From an uncultured Reyranella sp. (GTDB lineage: Bacteria; Pseudomonadota; Alphaproteobacteria; Reyranellales; Reyranellaceae): a DNA stretch of 64,000 nucleotides. This document shows positions 9,128-18,685 of this stretch, piece after piece. The notes beneath the pieces were generated by a model. That model searched no databases. It was not told the origin of the DNA and worked only from the letters and a program-made list of their open reading frames with translations. The stretch covers positions 62,001 to 126,000 of the forward strand of contig NZ_CAMFKM010000001.1 of NCBI RefSeq assembly GCF_945957355.1. The letters run 5' to 3'. The position numbers and the translations under genes were made by a program. The stretch's first letter is position 1, and every line of letters begins with the position of its first letter.

Positions 9128-9606
9128 GTACTTCCGCCAGCCCCGACAAGCATCGCCGCGGAGCGCAACAATACACGCACTTGGCTATGATGACCGCTCT
9201 TATGTTCGTCGCCATGTATGCGCTCATGTATGCCATGGTCGACCGGTTCGCCAATGTTTATTCGAACCTCAATCAGGTCTACATGGCTGGGCTCATGACT
9301 GCGCCGATGGTCCTCATAGAATTGCTTGTGATGCGAGGCATGTATGCCGATTGGCGTCTCAACACGATGATCTTTGCAGTAAGTTTGCTCTTGGGCGTCC
9401 TTTGTTGGTTCGGTATCCGCGAACAGATCGGAATAGGAAATGAACAGTTCCTTCGTTCAATGATTCCGCATCACGCCGGCGCAATTTTGATGTGTAAAGA
9501 ATCATCGCCCAGTTCTCCCGAAATTCAGAAACTCTGTGCGGGCATCATTTCCGGCCAGCAGCAGGAGATCGCGCAGATGAAATCGCTGCTGCAAAGCGCC
9601 AAATGA
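9118..9606 (+). CDS. Membrane-anchored DUF305 protein
   Basis: The ATG at 9118 has AAGGAG 7 nt upstream. The 162-residue product has three hydrophobic helices rich in Met (for example MMTALMFVAMYALMYAM), then a DUF305 segment with MIPHHAGAILMC and a helical QQQEIAQMKSLL tail. DUF305 proteins are ferritin-like helical bundles often found in copper and silver islands; the His and Met residues suggest metal binding. The domain is short compared with full-length members, which usually carry two copies of the helical hairpin. It closes the copper cargo. Confidence 0.72.
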   Translation: MASSTSASPDKHRRGAQQYTHLAMMTALMFVAMYALMYAMVDRFANVYSNLNQVYMAGLMTAPMVLIELLVMRGMYADWRLNTMIFAVSLLLGVLCWFGIREQIGIGNEQFLRSMIPHHAGAILMCKESSPSSPEIQKLCAGIISGQQQEIAQMKSLLQSAK

Positions 9607-9996
9607 GCTACTTATTGAAGTAATTTCCAGGGCCACCTTCTGGAGATTGCAAGGCGCTGGCTCACAGCCATACCGAAGGGCCGAAGACCATCGGCGTGGC
9701 CACGAGATAGGTGCATTAGACCAACCCGCGGGTAGATCGAGTGTCTCCGCCTCAGGGCCGAGTTCGAACAGTTGCCACGGACCGGCTGCGATCGCGCGCC
9801 CTAAGCACCTTTACTTCTACTTCTCCGAGAACTCCCGACGCGGTCAGTGGGTTGAAGCATGATCGCTACGCCGTCTTACGTGGCAAGGCTGAGTTCGAAA
9901 GATTGCGAAAATGTATGCTGGTGGAAACCAGCAAGCCAAATTTCATCAACTATCAGAGGGACTGGCCACTCTTCCATCACAGTAGGCGGTCCGATC
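9607..9996 (+). other. Intergenic stretch at the cargo/backbone junction
   Basis: 390 nt between the DUF305 gene and the LysR gene. Short frames exist in several phases but none shows a domain or a good start. It lies where the copper cargo meets the conserved transfer backbone, so it may contain the cargo insertion scar. I see no IS ends or target duplications here. Confidence 0.4.
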
Positions 9997-10905
9997 ATGA
10001 ACCTCGATCTGAGTTCCTTGCGGAGCGTAATCGCGGCTGCTGAGCAAGGGAGTTTTCGGCAAGCTGCAACAGTCCTAAACATCAAGCAATCGGCTCTCAG
10101 TCGCCGGATCCGCCACCTCGAAGGGCAACTTGGTGTTTCTTTGTTCGAGCGCTCGAGTGGAGGCGTACGCCTCACACCTGCAGGCGCAAGCATGTCGCAG
10201 GCAGCCCGTCGTCTGTTCGACGAAATAGACAACATGGTGAGAGCATCGCAGCTGGCAGACCGCGGAGAAGCCGGCGTGCTTAGAGCGGGATTCGGCACGG
10301 CGATATCGACCAGCAAGGTACGCTCGATCTTGGCGGAGCACATCAAGGCGTTTCCAGGGATTACCATCCAGGTTACCGAGCGATCTCGCGGTCAGCTGGT
10401 CGCCGCTCTTGGGGCGGGAGACGTCGACGTCGCCATCGTTGCCGGGGAAGCGCGACAACATAGTGGACTTTCGATGTCGCTATGGTCGGAGCGCATTGTC
10501 GTGGCTTTGTCTTCACGACACCCACTTTCGAGCAACGAGGTCATCGATTGGAACGACCTTAAAGACGAGACAATTCTTCTCAGCCAGTGGGACCCCGGAT
10601 CGGATCTGCGCAACCTGATTCTCAAGAAGCTCGCAGCGCCTGGCGGTGGCCCCAACATAGAGACATGGGATGCCAGCAACGAGCATGTTCTGGGAATGGT
10701 GGAAGCCGGACACCATGTCAGCATTCACTGCGAATCGTGGATCAGTCCTGCCTATGCCGGCGTCCGTTTTCGGGAAATTCGCGATGCGTCAGGCCCGAGC
10801 CATATCACCTTCACGGCATGCTGGGAGGAGCACAATAAGAATCCAGCTCTCGCACGGTTCCTGGAAACGCTTCGGCATACTCATCATCCCACCATCCTGA
10901 GCTAG
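9997..10905 (+). CDS. LysR-family transcriptional regulator
   Basis: The ATG at 9997 gives the usual LysR layout in 302 residues: a winged helix-turn-helix at 1-60 (SFRQAATVLNIKQSALSRRI) and a periplasmic-binding-protein-like effector domain from about 90. The longer upstream frame lacks sequence like the family. The gene is convergent with the trb operon and its stop overlaps the DUF2274 stop by 4 nt. LysR genes at this place occur in related ICEs, so it may regulate transfer; the target and ligand are unknown. Confidence 0.82.
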   Translation: MNLDLSSLRSVIAAAEQGSFRQAATVLNIKQSALSRRIRHLEGQLGVSLFERSSGGVRLTPAGASMSQAARRLFDEIDNMVRASQLADRGEAGVLRAGFGTAISTSKVRSILAEHIKAFPGITIQVTERSRGQLVAALGAGDVDVAIVAGEARQHSGLSMSLWSERIVVALSSRHPLSSNEVIDWNDLKDETILLSQWDPGSDLRNLILKKLAAPGGGPNIETWDASNEHVLGMVEAGHHVSIHCESWISPAYAGVRFREIRDASGPSHITFTACWEEHNKNPALARFLETLRHTHHPTILS

Positions 10906-11144
10906 GCTTCGGCGTTCTTCGCCGAGCCCTTTGTGGACCGGCGCGCTTTGCCAAACGCTCGATCGGCAGACATGAACCGGGCCAACATCGGAGCCACGAG
11001 TCTCGCCGGGTCGATCGTCTGACCCGTTTCACGGCCGAGCGCCTCCGCATAGACGATGAGATCTCGATGGATCGCCGCGGGCAAGTCCACCGTCAACTTC
11101 ACAGGCTTCTCGTCCAGAATTGCACCGAGCTTGAGCTTGGACAT
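10902..11144 (-). CDS. DUF2274 protein at the end of the trb operon
   Basis: This 80-residue protein (MSKLKLGAILDEKPVKLTVDL at its start) has the DUF2274 pattern: a short beta strand followed by two helices resembling a ribbon-helix-helix fold. It is the last gene of the minus-strand trb operon, 10 nt after trbI, a place where DUF2274 genes are regularly found in ICEs of this type. A DNA-binding or regulatory role is likely but unproven. Confidence 0.8.
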   Translation of the reverse strand: MSKLKLGAILDEKPVKLTVDLPAAIHRDLIVYAEALGRETGQTIDPARLVAPMLARFMSADRAFGKARRSTKGSAKNAEA

Positions 11145-11154
11145 GGGGTTCCTC

Positions 11155-12324
11155 CTATCCTCGGTAAGGCTGCAGCACGAGATCGCGCGTCACGATGACC
11201 CGGACCGGATGTCCAGGGCGGATCGTGAGGGTGGGTTGGATATTGAGGTTTCTTCGCACCACTTGCTGGCCGGCCTGATTCAGCGTGTCGCCCGCACCAC
11301 GGCGCAGGGCACGGACGATATCGCTGTCGTTCTGATCCGAGCCCAGCTCGGTGCCGACCGCCAAGATGGTGGAAAGAAGCGCGGCCTTGAACAGCGAGCC
11401 CCAATGATGATCGACTCCGTCTTCCAAACCAGCCTGGCCGCTAGAATCCGCCCCGGGTTGTCGTTCGAGCACGATCGAATAGCCGTTCGGCAGAAGCAGC
11501 CGCGTCCAGACAAGAAGAAGACGTGACTGTCCGAAGCTAACCTGGCTGTCGTAGACGCCGATCAGCCGTGCCCCCTGAGGAATCAGCAACGCGCCGCCGG
11601 TCGGCGTGTCATAGACGTTCTCCGTCACCTGCGCGGTGATCTGTCCCGGAAGGTCGGATCGAAGGCCAGTGATGAGGGCCGCAGGAATGACAGCGCCGGC
11701 CTGCAACACAAACGGTGAAGCGGGCCGGACCAGACGATCATAGTTGGTCGTTTTCCGGTCGACAGGCGCATTTATGAAGGCGAGTTTGCGGTCCTGTCCA
11801 TTCTGGATCGAGGCTTCATCGGTCGCCGACGATGCTGCCGACATTGATGGCTGAGACGGAGTAATAGTTGCGGCACCAGGCTGCGTCTGACGATTCCCGG
11901 GAGCGAACAGCCGGCTGACGCGCGCCGCTTCCGTCTCCTGAGCCCGGCGCTGTTGCTCTGTGTCGGGCGGTGCGGGGGCGGGCTGACCTTGAGCTGCCAC
12001 GATCGGCCGGCCGAGGTCGCCCGGCAGCGGCGGCCCGAGTGGCGGGACATCCCTCGGAACGCCGGTGTAATCGCGCGGCAGCGCCGCCAGGCCGTCGGCA
12101 ACGCGAGACCGGTCGGTGGTGTAGAGTTCCTGCGGCGCGACGCCACGCAGCCGGTCACCCTGTAAAGCCCACAGCACGGCGCCGCAGACCAGAATCAGGC
12201 CCAGCGCCGTCCCGCCAATCAGCACAGTGCGCGACAGACGAGTAACGCGCGGGCCCTCCGACCGCAGCCTAAAGGGCTGAGTGACCGTCGAGTGTGTGGA
12301 ATCCAAATGAGATTGGTCGGTCAT
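11155..12324 (-). CDS. trbI: TrbI, VirB10-like type IV secretion protein
   Basis: The 389-residue protein has a short cytoplasmic N-terminus, one membrane helix at about 34-54 (VLIGGTALGLILVCG), a Pro/Gln-rich periplasmic linker (80-115) and a C-terminal VirB10 beta-barrel domain (about 190-389). VirB10 proteins span from inner to outer membrane and gate the mating channel. It lies 2 nt after trbG and ahead of the DUF2274 gene, in the normal trb order. Confidence 0.92.
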   Translation of the reverse strand: MTDQSHLDSTHSTVTQPFRLRSEGPRVTRLSRTVLIGGTALGLILVCGAVLWALQGDRLRGVAPQELYTTDRSRVADGLAALPRDYTGVPRDVPPLGPPLPGDLGRPIVAAQGQPAPAPPDTEQQRRAQETEAARVSRLFAPGNRQTQPGAATITPSQPSMSAASSATDEASIQNGQDRKLAFINAPVDRKTTNYDRLVRPASPFVLQAGAVIPAALITGLRSDLPGQITAQVTENVYDTPTGGALLIPQGARLIGVYDSQVSFGQSRLLLVWTRLLLPNGYSIVLERQPGADSSGQAGLEDGVDHHWGSLFKAALLSTILAVGTELGSDQNDSDIVRALRRGAGDTLNQAGQQVVRRNLNIQPTLTIRPGHPVRVIVTRDLVLQPYRG

Positions 12325-12326
12325 CG

Positions 12327-13268
12327 CTAGGGTCTTCCATCCGCGCGGACGATCCGGACGATCTGCTGGCTATCGCCGCCCAGCCGCAACTCGGCTGCGG
12401 CAAACAGGCGGTCGACGATCAGGACGTTGCCGTATGCACGAGAGTTGACGAGCTCAGGCTTGCCGTCCGCGCCGACGACGAAGAGAGGTGGCATCTCCCC
12501 CTGAACGATGCCGGGCGAGAACTCGACATAGACTTTGCGCCCATCGTCGTAGACGTTGACCGGACGCCAGGGCGGCTTGTCACCCTCGATCGAGTATCGA
12601 TACCGGCGCTGGGCGATCTCAGGGAGAACCGGCACTGGCGGCAGAGCGCGCAGGCTCTTGCCTCGGCTCTCCGGATAGAACCAGGCAACCGAGGGCATAT
12701 AAGGTCGCTCATGGGCCCGCAGCTCGATGAGATAGGTACGTCGGTCGGTGTTGACCACGAGGTTGGTCTCGATCGCAGGCCGGGTTGGCTTGACCAGTAT
12801 ATGTACGCGACGCGTATCGCCGTTACCGCTCTCCGTATCGCCAATGATCCAACGTACCGTGTCGCCGGCGGCCACCGGGCCTGAGCCGGTGAGTTGCTCG
12901 CCAGGCTCCAGGGCAATGTCGGTGACCTGTCCTGGGGCTACGTAGACCTGATAGAGGGCTCCCGGGCTATACGGAAACACCTGCACGGCGTTGAAGTAGC
13001 CCTCGCGGCGCGGCTCCACCCGCGCGGCGCCATTGGCAGCCTCGACGCGTGCCACCGGGTCCCTTGCATCGCCCAGTCCTCCGCGCGCCGGCGTCCAGGC
13101 CGGGGGGATGTGCAGAGGCTGCGGCGGTGCATCCTCGGTGGAAGTGGATGACACAGGGAGCGGCGGCACGCTCTCGTCGTAACTGATCTGAGGCGGCTTG
13201 GTGGACGCGCATCCCGTAACCGCCAGCAGGGAGACGAAAATGGCTGGCCGCATGCGGTGGTACCTCAT
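12327..13268 (-). CDS. trbG: TrbG, VirB9-like outer-membrane complex protein
   Basis: A 313-residue protein with a lipoprotein-like signal (LLAVTGC), a variable region, and the VirB9 C-terminal domain with IDRLF and QIVRIVR at its end. VirB9 proteins form the outer-membrane ring of the channel with VirB7 and VirB10 partners. As no separate trbH/virB7 gene is seen, the lipobox here may serve as the lipid anchor; that is inference. The start overlaps the trbF stop by 4 nt (ATGA). Confidence 0.9.
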   Translation of the reverse strand: MRYHRMRPAIFVSLLAVTGCASTKPPQISYDESVPPLPVSSTSTEDAPPQPLHIPPAWTPARGGLGDARDPVARVEAANGAARVEPRREGYFNAVQVFPYSPGALYQVYVAPGQVTDIALEPGEQLTGSGPVAAGDTVRWIIGDTESGNGDTRRVHILVKPTRPAIETNLVVNTDRRTYLIELRAHERPYMPSVAWFYPESRGKSLRALPPVPVLPEIAQRRYRYSIEGDKPPWRPVNVYDDGRKVYVEFSPGIVQGEMPPLFVVGADGKPELVNSRAYGNVLIVDRLFAAAELRLGGDSQQIVRIVRADGRP

Positions 13269-13948
13269 TGTGCGAGCTCCTTCGACCAGTTGATGGCGTT
13301 GACGAAGACGCCGAGCGGATTCTTGCGCAGACGATCGGCGTCTCGCGGCGTTTCGATCACGATGGTGAGAATGGCGGTCCAGCGCTCGGTGGCCGCGAGC
13401 TGGCCGCTCTCGTAGCGACGCTCGGTCCAGGCCACCCGAAAACTCTCGGGCGATGCCCTGATGACGCTCGAGACCTCGACAGAGACCTGCATCTTGCCGA
13501 GCTTGGCGAAAGGATCGGCGCGACGCGCATAGTCGTTGAGGGCCGCGGCGCCGCGATCCGTGGTGAAGTCGTATGCGCGTAACCAGCCTTGACGGAGCAC
13601 TACCGCGTCGGATGGCAGACCGCGCACGTCCTCAATGAACCGCGCAAGATGAAAGGCGATCTGCGGATCGGTGGGTTGATAGGAGGCGTCGGCCGGCGCG
13701 ATCGCCTGCGCCTGACCAACCCTGTCGACTTGGACGACCCAAGGCGTGATCGTGCCCCTCGCCGCTTGCCAGACGAGCCCACCGGCGAGACCGGCGGCGA
13801 GCCCCAGACAACCGAACGCCATCAGGCGCCAATTCCTGGCCTGCACACGCGCAGAGCCGATCCGGTCGTCCCAGACCTGCGCGGCCTTCTGGTAGGGCGT
13901 CTCCGGCACGGGTGTGTGGCCGTAACGGACGGACGAACGCTTGAACAT
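13265..13948 (-). CDS. trbF: TrbF, VirB8-like assembly protein
   Basis: The ATG at 13948 overlaps the trbL stop by 1 nt (TGATG). The 227-residue protein has a cytoplasmic N-terminus with TPYQKAAQVWDDRIGSA, one membrane helix (about 43-65) and a periplasmic VirB8 fold. It should organise the inner-membrane complex of the mating channel. It is in the normal place between trbL and trbG. Confidence 0.9.
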   Translation of the reverse strand: MFKRSSVRYGHTPVPETPYQKAAQVWDDRIGSARVQARNWRLMAFGCLGLAAGLAGGLVWQAARGTITPWVVQVDRVGQAQAIAPADASYQPTDPQIAFHLARFIEDVRGLPSDAVVLRQGWLRAYDFTTDRGAAALNDYARRADPFAKLGKMQVSVEVSSVIRASPESFRVAWTERRYESGQLAATERWTAILTIVIETPRDADRLRKNPLGVFVNAINWSKELAQ

Positions 13949-15201
13949 CAATGGTTCCCTTCAGAAAGATCGATGGAGGAGCCGCCACCACCGTGATCGC
14001 CGGACCGGATGGCATGCGTGGCGGCGGAAGCGCCGTGACTTGCGGCCTGGCTCCGCCTCATCCGCCGCGCCCAGGCAGGCGGCGCGTCCGCCGGAGCCGC
14101 CGCAGCGCTGGCCTCGGCACCGCCCGCAGCAGCGCGCCCGCCGGCTTCGAAGCTGCTCGAAACGCTTTCTGAGGCCCGGCGGAGCGGGTTCGACGCGGCG
14201 GATGCGCCAGCGACGGTCACACCGGACAGACCACCGGCGCGATAGGCAGTCGCGGCGCCACCTGCCAGGGCCGCAGAGCCTCGGGCGGCCGCGCCCGCGG
14301 CACCGGCCAGCGCACTCGCGCCGCCCGTCGCAAGGGCGCCGCCTGCGGCGGCAAGGCCGCCGGCCGCCAGCCCGGTTCCCACCGCCGCACCGGCACCCAG
14401 CTGAGGTCCACCCGAGACGATGCCGTTGGCGATGCCCGGCCCGAAGATACCGAGACCCAGCAGGGCCAGTGAGGCCAGCACGAGCGCCATGGCGTCTTCG
14501 ATTGAAGGCTGGGCGCCAGCGCCTGAAGTGAACTGAGAGAAGAGCGTAGAGCCGATCCCGACGATGACTGCCAGCACCAGCACCTTCACGCCGGAGGACA
14601 CGACGTTGCCCAGCACCCGCTCGGCCAGGAAGGCCGTCTTGCTGAAGAGTCCGAAGGGAATGAGCACAAAGCCGGCGAGCGTCGTCAGCTTGAACTCGAT
14701 CAGGGTGATAAAGAGCTGAACGGCGAGAATAAAGAAGGCGAGTAGCACCACGACCCAGGCGAATAGCAACACCACGATCTGGATGAAGTTTTCGAAGAAG
14801 CTGATGTAGCCCATCAGTCCCGAAATCGACTCCAGGAGGGGACGCCCGGCATCAAGACCGACTTGGGCGACCCGCCTCGGTCGGAGAAAGTCCGCCGCCG
14901 ACAGGCCAGTGCCGGAGGCCTTCAGGCCAAGACCTGCGAAGCTCTCAAATATGATGCGGGCTAGGCTGTTCCAGTTGCCGATGAGGTAGGCGAAGACCCC
15001 GATGAACAGCGTCTTCTTAACGAGCCGGGCGATGACATCTTCGTCCCGGCCCCAGGCCCAGAACAGCGCGGCCAGTGTCACGTCGATCGCGGCCAGGGTG
15101 GCTGCGAGAAAGCTTACTTCGCTGCCTAGCAACCCGAAGCCGCTGTCGATGTAGCTGGTAAAGACTGCGAGGAACCGGTCGATAACGCCTGTACCGCCCA
15201 T
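13948..15201 (-). CDS. trbL: TrbL, VirB6-like polytopic membrane protein
   Basis: The 417-residue protein has five to six hydrophobic segments between about 30 and 270. A long Ala/Gly-rich C-terminal tail follows, of low complexity and typical for TrbL, and it produces open shadow frames on the other strand. VirB6 proteins form the inner-membrane pore of the channel. GGAGTG precedes the ATG. The gap to trbJ is only 37 nt, so the small trbK gene often found here is absent. Confidence 0.9.
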   Translation of the reverse strand: MGGTGVIDRFLAVFTSYIDSGFGLLGSEVSFLAATLAAIDVTLAALFWAWGRDEDVIARLVKKTLFIGVFAYLIGNWNSLARIIFESFAGLGLKASGTGLSAADFLRPRRVAQVGLDAGRPLLESISGLMGYISFFENFIQIVVLLFAWVVVLLAFFILAVQLFITLIEFKLTTLAGFVLIPFGLFSKTAFLAERVLGNVVSSGVKVLVLAVIVGIGSTLFSQFTSGAGAQPSIEDAMALVLASLALLGLGIFGPGIANGIVSGGPQLGAGAAVGTGLAAGGLAAAGGALATGGASALAGAAGAAARGSAALAGGAATAYRAGGLSGVTVAGASAASNPLRRASESVSSSFEAGGRAAAGGAEASAAAAPADAPPAWARRMRRSQAASHGASAATHAIRSGDHGGGGSSIDLSEGNH

Positions 15202-15238
15202 CGGCTTTCACTCCGTGCCTTCTGCCCACACGACCGCC

Positions 15239-15976
15239 TCATTCATGAAACATGCGAACGGTAGACGGCTGATAGCCGGCGTTGGGCGCAAGGAAGCGAC
15301 GAAGCTGCTCCCTCGCCTGATCCTGAGCCGCCGTGCGCGCGGCCGCCTCAAGACTTTGCGCCCGGCCCTGCGCGGCCACCGTCGCCGTGAGATCAGCCAG
15401 CTGCTGCGCCTGAAGCGCGATGAGCTGGTTGCCGGCTTGCGCCGCCTCCAGTGCTCCGGCAGCGCCCTGGCTGGCATCAATCAAGGCGGACATTTCCAGG
15501 CGATTGGTGTCGAGGTTGCCGACGACCGTCGCCTGGATGCGCAGGGCATCCTGCAGGCCCGCGACGGAGTTCTCCCAACGAGTCCGGGCACTGGCGATCA
15601 GCGATTGGTCCGACTGGTTCGTCGATGCAGGCGCATAGGTCGTCGAGAACGCCCGATCGATCTGCTGGACGTCGTAAGCAACGTTCTGCGCCTGACCCAG
15701 GAGTTGCTGGGTCCGCCCGATCGACTGCTGCAGCTGCTGTAAGGAGGAGTATGGCAGGCTCGTGAGATTGCGGGCCTGGTTGATCAGCATCTGCGCTTCG
15801 TTCTGCAGAGACAGGATCTGATTGTTGACCTGCTCGAGCGTGCGCGCCGCGGTCAGCAGGTTTTGCGAATAATTGCTGGGATCGAACACGGTCATCTGCG
15901 CCGAGGCCGGGAGCGGACTACCGGAGAGGGCGAAAATGGCTGCGAGCGTCACGCCGTAACCACGGATAGATGTCAT
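15239..15976 (-). CDS. trbJ: TrbJ, VirB5-like pilus-associated protein
   Basis: The ATG at 15976 overlaps the trbE stop by 4 nt and gives a signal peptide (MTSIRGYGVTLAAIFALSG...ASAQ). The mature 220 residues are helical and Gln/Ala-rich, with coiled-coil character, as in TrbJ/VirB5 proteins that sit at the pilus tip or mediate mating-pair contact. It lies between trbE and trbL, the usual place. Confidence 0.9.
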   Translation of the reverse strand: MTSIRGYGVTLAAIFALSGSPLPASAQMTVFDPSNYSQNLLTAARTLEQVNNQILSLQNEAQMLINQARNLTSLPYSSLQQLQQSIGRTQQLLGQAQNVAYDVQQIDRAFSTTYAPASTNQSDQSLIASARTRWENSVAGLQDALRIQATVVGNLDTNRLEMSALIDASQGAAGALEAAQAGNQLIALQAQQLADLTATVAAQGRAQSLEAAARTAAQDQAREQLRRFLAPNAGYQPSTVRMFHE

Positions 15977-18411
15977 AACGATTCTCCTGTGTTGAAGTCG
16001 GGGATGAGATCGGCAGCCCAGGGCACCGCGCGCGCCTGAAGCCAACCGGCAAGGAAGCCCTCACGGCCATGTTCGGCGAGAATCCGTTCGATCAGAGCCT
16101 GGTCGGCCTTCGACGAGGCCGCCGTGAGGGCAAGCGTCACCGCGCCAAGGCCAAGCTCGAAGAGGCGATTGCCGCGGCGGGACTGGCAGTAGTAGTCGCG
16201 CTTGGGCGTCGCCCGGGCGAGAATCTCAATCTGACGATCGTTGAGACCGAAGCGGCGATAAATCTCCGTGATCTGCGGCTCGATCGCCCGCTCGTTTGGC
16301 AGGAAGAGCCGGGTCGGGCAGCTCTCGATGATGGCCGGCGCGATGGCGGCGCCATCGATGTCTGAAAGCGATTGCGTCGCGAAGACGACGGAGGCGTTCT
16401 TCTTGCGCAAGGTCTTCAACCATTCGCGCAGCTGGTCCGAGAAGTCCTCGTCATCCAGGGCGAGCCAACCCTCGTCGACGATCAGCAGGGTCGGGCTGCC
16501 GTCGAGACGTGCCTCAATTCGATGGAAGAGATAGGCGAGAACGGCAGCTGCGGCACCTGTTCCGATGAGCCCCTCGGTCTCGAAGACCTGTACCGAAGTG
16601 CTGCCGAGCCGTTCGGCCTCTGCATCCAGCAGGCGGCCATAGGCACCTCCCAGGCAGTAGGGCTGTAGGGCCCGCTTGAGGGCGGCCGACTGCAACAGCA
16701 CCGACAGTCCCGTCATAGTGCGCTCTTCGACGGGTGCCGATGCCAGCGACCCGAGGGCCGACCACAAATGATCCTTTACTTCGGGCGTGAGGACGATCTT
16801 CTCGCGGGCCAGGAGTGCTGCAATCCAGTCGGTCGCCCAGCCTCGCTCCGCGACATCGTCTATGCCCGCCAGTGGCTGGAGGGCCACGGGATCCCTCTCC
16901 TCTTCGCCCAGCGCGCTGCCGAGGTCGTGCCAATCTCCACCCATCGCGAGCGCAGCGGCACGGATGGAACCGCCGAAGTCGAAGGCGAAGACCTGCGCCT
17001 TGTCGTATCGCCGGAACTGCAACGCCATAAGGGCCAGGAGCACGGACTTGCCGGAGCCTGTCGGGCCGACCACGAGCGTATGGCCGACATCGCCGACATG
17101 CAGCGAGAACCGGAAGGGCGTCGCCCCCTCGGTCCTGCCGAAAAACAGCGGCGGCCCACCGAAGTGCTCATCGGTCGCGGGTCCGGCCCAGACCGCCGAC
17201 AGCGGGATCATGTGCGCCAGGTTGAGCGTCGAGACCGGCGGCTGGCGCACATTGGCATAGGCATGCCCCGGAAGTGAGCCCAGCCACGAATCGACGGCAT
17301 TGACCCTCTCCACCATGCAGGTGAAGTCGCGGCTCTGGATTACCTTTTCGACGAGACGCAGCCGCTCGTCGGCGATGCGCGGATCCTCGTCCCATACCGT
17401 GACGGTCACAGTACAGTAGGCCGCGCCGACGGCGTCCGAGCCGAGTTCCTGCAGGGCAGCATCGGCGTCGATCGCCTTGTTGTGCGCATCGGTGTCGACG
17501 AGCGTCGTCGCCTCGTTGGTCATCACCTCCTTGAGGATGGCCGCAATGGACTTCCTCTTGGCGAACCACTGACGGCGGATTCGCGTCAGAAGCCGCGTGG
17601 CGTCTTTCTTGTCGAGCAGGATCGCCCGCGTCGACCACCGATAGGCGAAGGCCAGACGATTGAGTTCTTCGAGCAGCCCCGGCGTGGTCGTTCCGGGGAA
17701 ACCGACGATCGTGAGCACCCGCAGGTGGCAGTCGCCAAGCTTCGGCTCAAGCCCGCCAGTTAGGGCCTGATCGGCCAGCAGCCCGTCCAGATACATGGGC
17801 ACTTCCGGCACGCGCACACGCTGGCGCCGGGTGGAGATGCAGGAATGCAGGTAAGCCAGCGTCTCTGCGTCGTCGAGCCAGCGGCACTCGGGCATGAAGC
17901 CGTCGAGAAGATGCAGCATCCGGTCCGTCCGGTCGATGAAGCCGGCCAGGATCTCACGAGCATCCGCTCCCGCAGCGCGGTGGCGGCCTTCATAGAAGAA
18001 GCGCTCCGCACCAGCAGATTCCCAAGCCGGTGGGAGATACAGAAATGTCAGATAATAGGCCGATTCGTAATGCGTCCCCTCTTCCTCGAAGGCCGCCTTT
18101 CGCTCCGCGTCGACCAGCGCCGATGCCGCGTCCGGAAACCTTCCCTCCGGGTAGATACTGGCAGGCTGCCGCTGGGCTTCGACGAACAGGGCCCAGCCCG
18201 ATCCAAGTCGACGCAGGACGTTGTTCAACCGTCCTGCGACGCCGACCAGCTCTGCCGGCACCGCCGAATCGAGGTCGGGACCGCGGAACCGCGCGGTCCG
18301 CTCGAACGAGCCGTCCTTGTTCAGGACAATGCCGGGAGCGACGAGCGCTGCCCACGGCAGGAAATCGGCGAGGCGCGTAGCCGAGTTTCGGTATTCGGCA
18401 AGATTAATCAT
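15973..18411 (-). CDS. trbE: TrbE, VirB4-family conjugation ATPase
   Basis: The 812-residue protein has a VirB4 N-terminal domain followed by a RecA-like ATPase core with Walker A GPTGSGKS near residue 448 and a Walker B region LLIVDEGWLAL. VirB4 ATPases power pilus building and substrate transfer at the inner-membrane base of the channel. Length fits full TrbE proteins. It begins 10 nt after trbD. Confidence 0.93.
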   Translation of the reverse strand: MINLAEYRNSATRLADFLPWAALVAPGIVLNKDGSFERTARFRGPDLDSAVPAELVGVAGRLNNVLRRLGSGWALFVEAQRQPASIYPEGRFPDAASALVDAERKAAFEEEGTHYESAYYLTFLYLPPAWESAGAERFFYEGRHRAAGADAREILAGFIDRTDRMLHLLDGFMPECRWLDDAETLAYLHSCISTRRQRVRVPEVPMYLDGLLADQALTGGLEPKLGDCHLRVLTIVGFPGTTTPGLLEELNRLAFAYRWSTRAILLDKKDATRLLTRIRRQWFAKRKSIAAILKEVMTNEATTLVDTDAHNKAIDADAALQELGSDAVGAAYCTVTVTVWDEDPRIADERLRLVEKVIQSRDFTCMVERVNAVDSWLGSLPGHAYANVRQPPVSTLNLAHMIPLSAVWAGPATDEHFGGPPLFFGRTEGATPFRFSLHVGDVGHTLVVGPTGSGKSVLLALMALQFRRYDKAQVFAFDFGGSIRAAALAMGGDWHDLGSALGEEERDPVALQPLAGIDDVAERGWATDWIAALLAREKIVLTPEVKDHLWSALGSLASAPVEERTMTGLSVLLQSAALKRALQPYCLGGAYGRLLDAEAERLGSTSVQVFETEGLIGTGAAAAVLAYLFHRIEARLDGSPTLLIVDEGWLALDDEDFSDQLREWLKTLRKKNASVVFATQSLSDIDGAAIAPAIIESCPTRLFLPNERAIEPQITEIYRRFGLNDRQIEILARATPKRDYYCQSRRGNRLFELGLGAVTLALTAASSKADQALIERILAEHGREGFLAGWLQARAVPWAADLIPDFNTGESL

Positions 18412-18421
18412 GACAGTCCCC

Positions 18422-18685
18422 TCAGACGCCGAGCCGGCCCGGGATGCGCAGGTGGCGACGCACCACCTCGACGAAGAGCGGGTCGCGCTTGGCCGCCCAG
18501 ACGGCCAGCCCGTGACCGATGAGCCAGATCAGCAGACCGGCGACCCACAGTCGCAGTCCCAGGCTGATCGCCGCCGCCAGTGTGCCGTTGAGGATCGCGA
18601 TCGAGCGCGGCGCACCGCCCAGCAGAATCGGCTCGGTCAGAGCGCGGTGGAGCGGCACCACGAAGCCGGGAACGGGTTCGGTCAT
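18422..18685 (-). CDS. trbD: TrbD, VirB3-like membrane protein
   Basis: The ATG at 18685 shares one base with the trbC stop (TAATG). The 87-residue product begins MTEPVPGFVVPLHRALTEPI, the conserved VirB3 start, then a membrane helix pair (about 28-62) and a basic end. VirB3 works with VirB4 at the inner membrane. Confidence 0.9.
   Translation of the reverse strand: MTEPVPGFVVPLHRALTEPILLGGAPRSIAILNGTLAAAISLGLRLWVAGLLIWLIGHGLAVWAAKRDPLFVEVVRRHLRIPGRLGV

Noticed and set aside
9647..9862. Small plus-strand frames between DUF305 and LysR genes
   Set aside because: No start with a ribosome site and no family resemblance.
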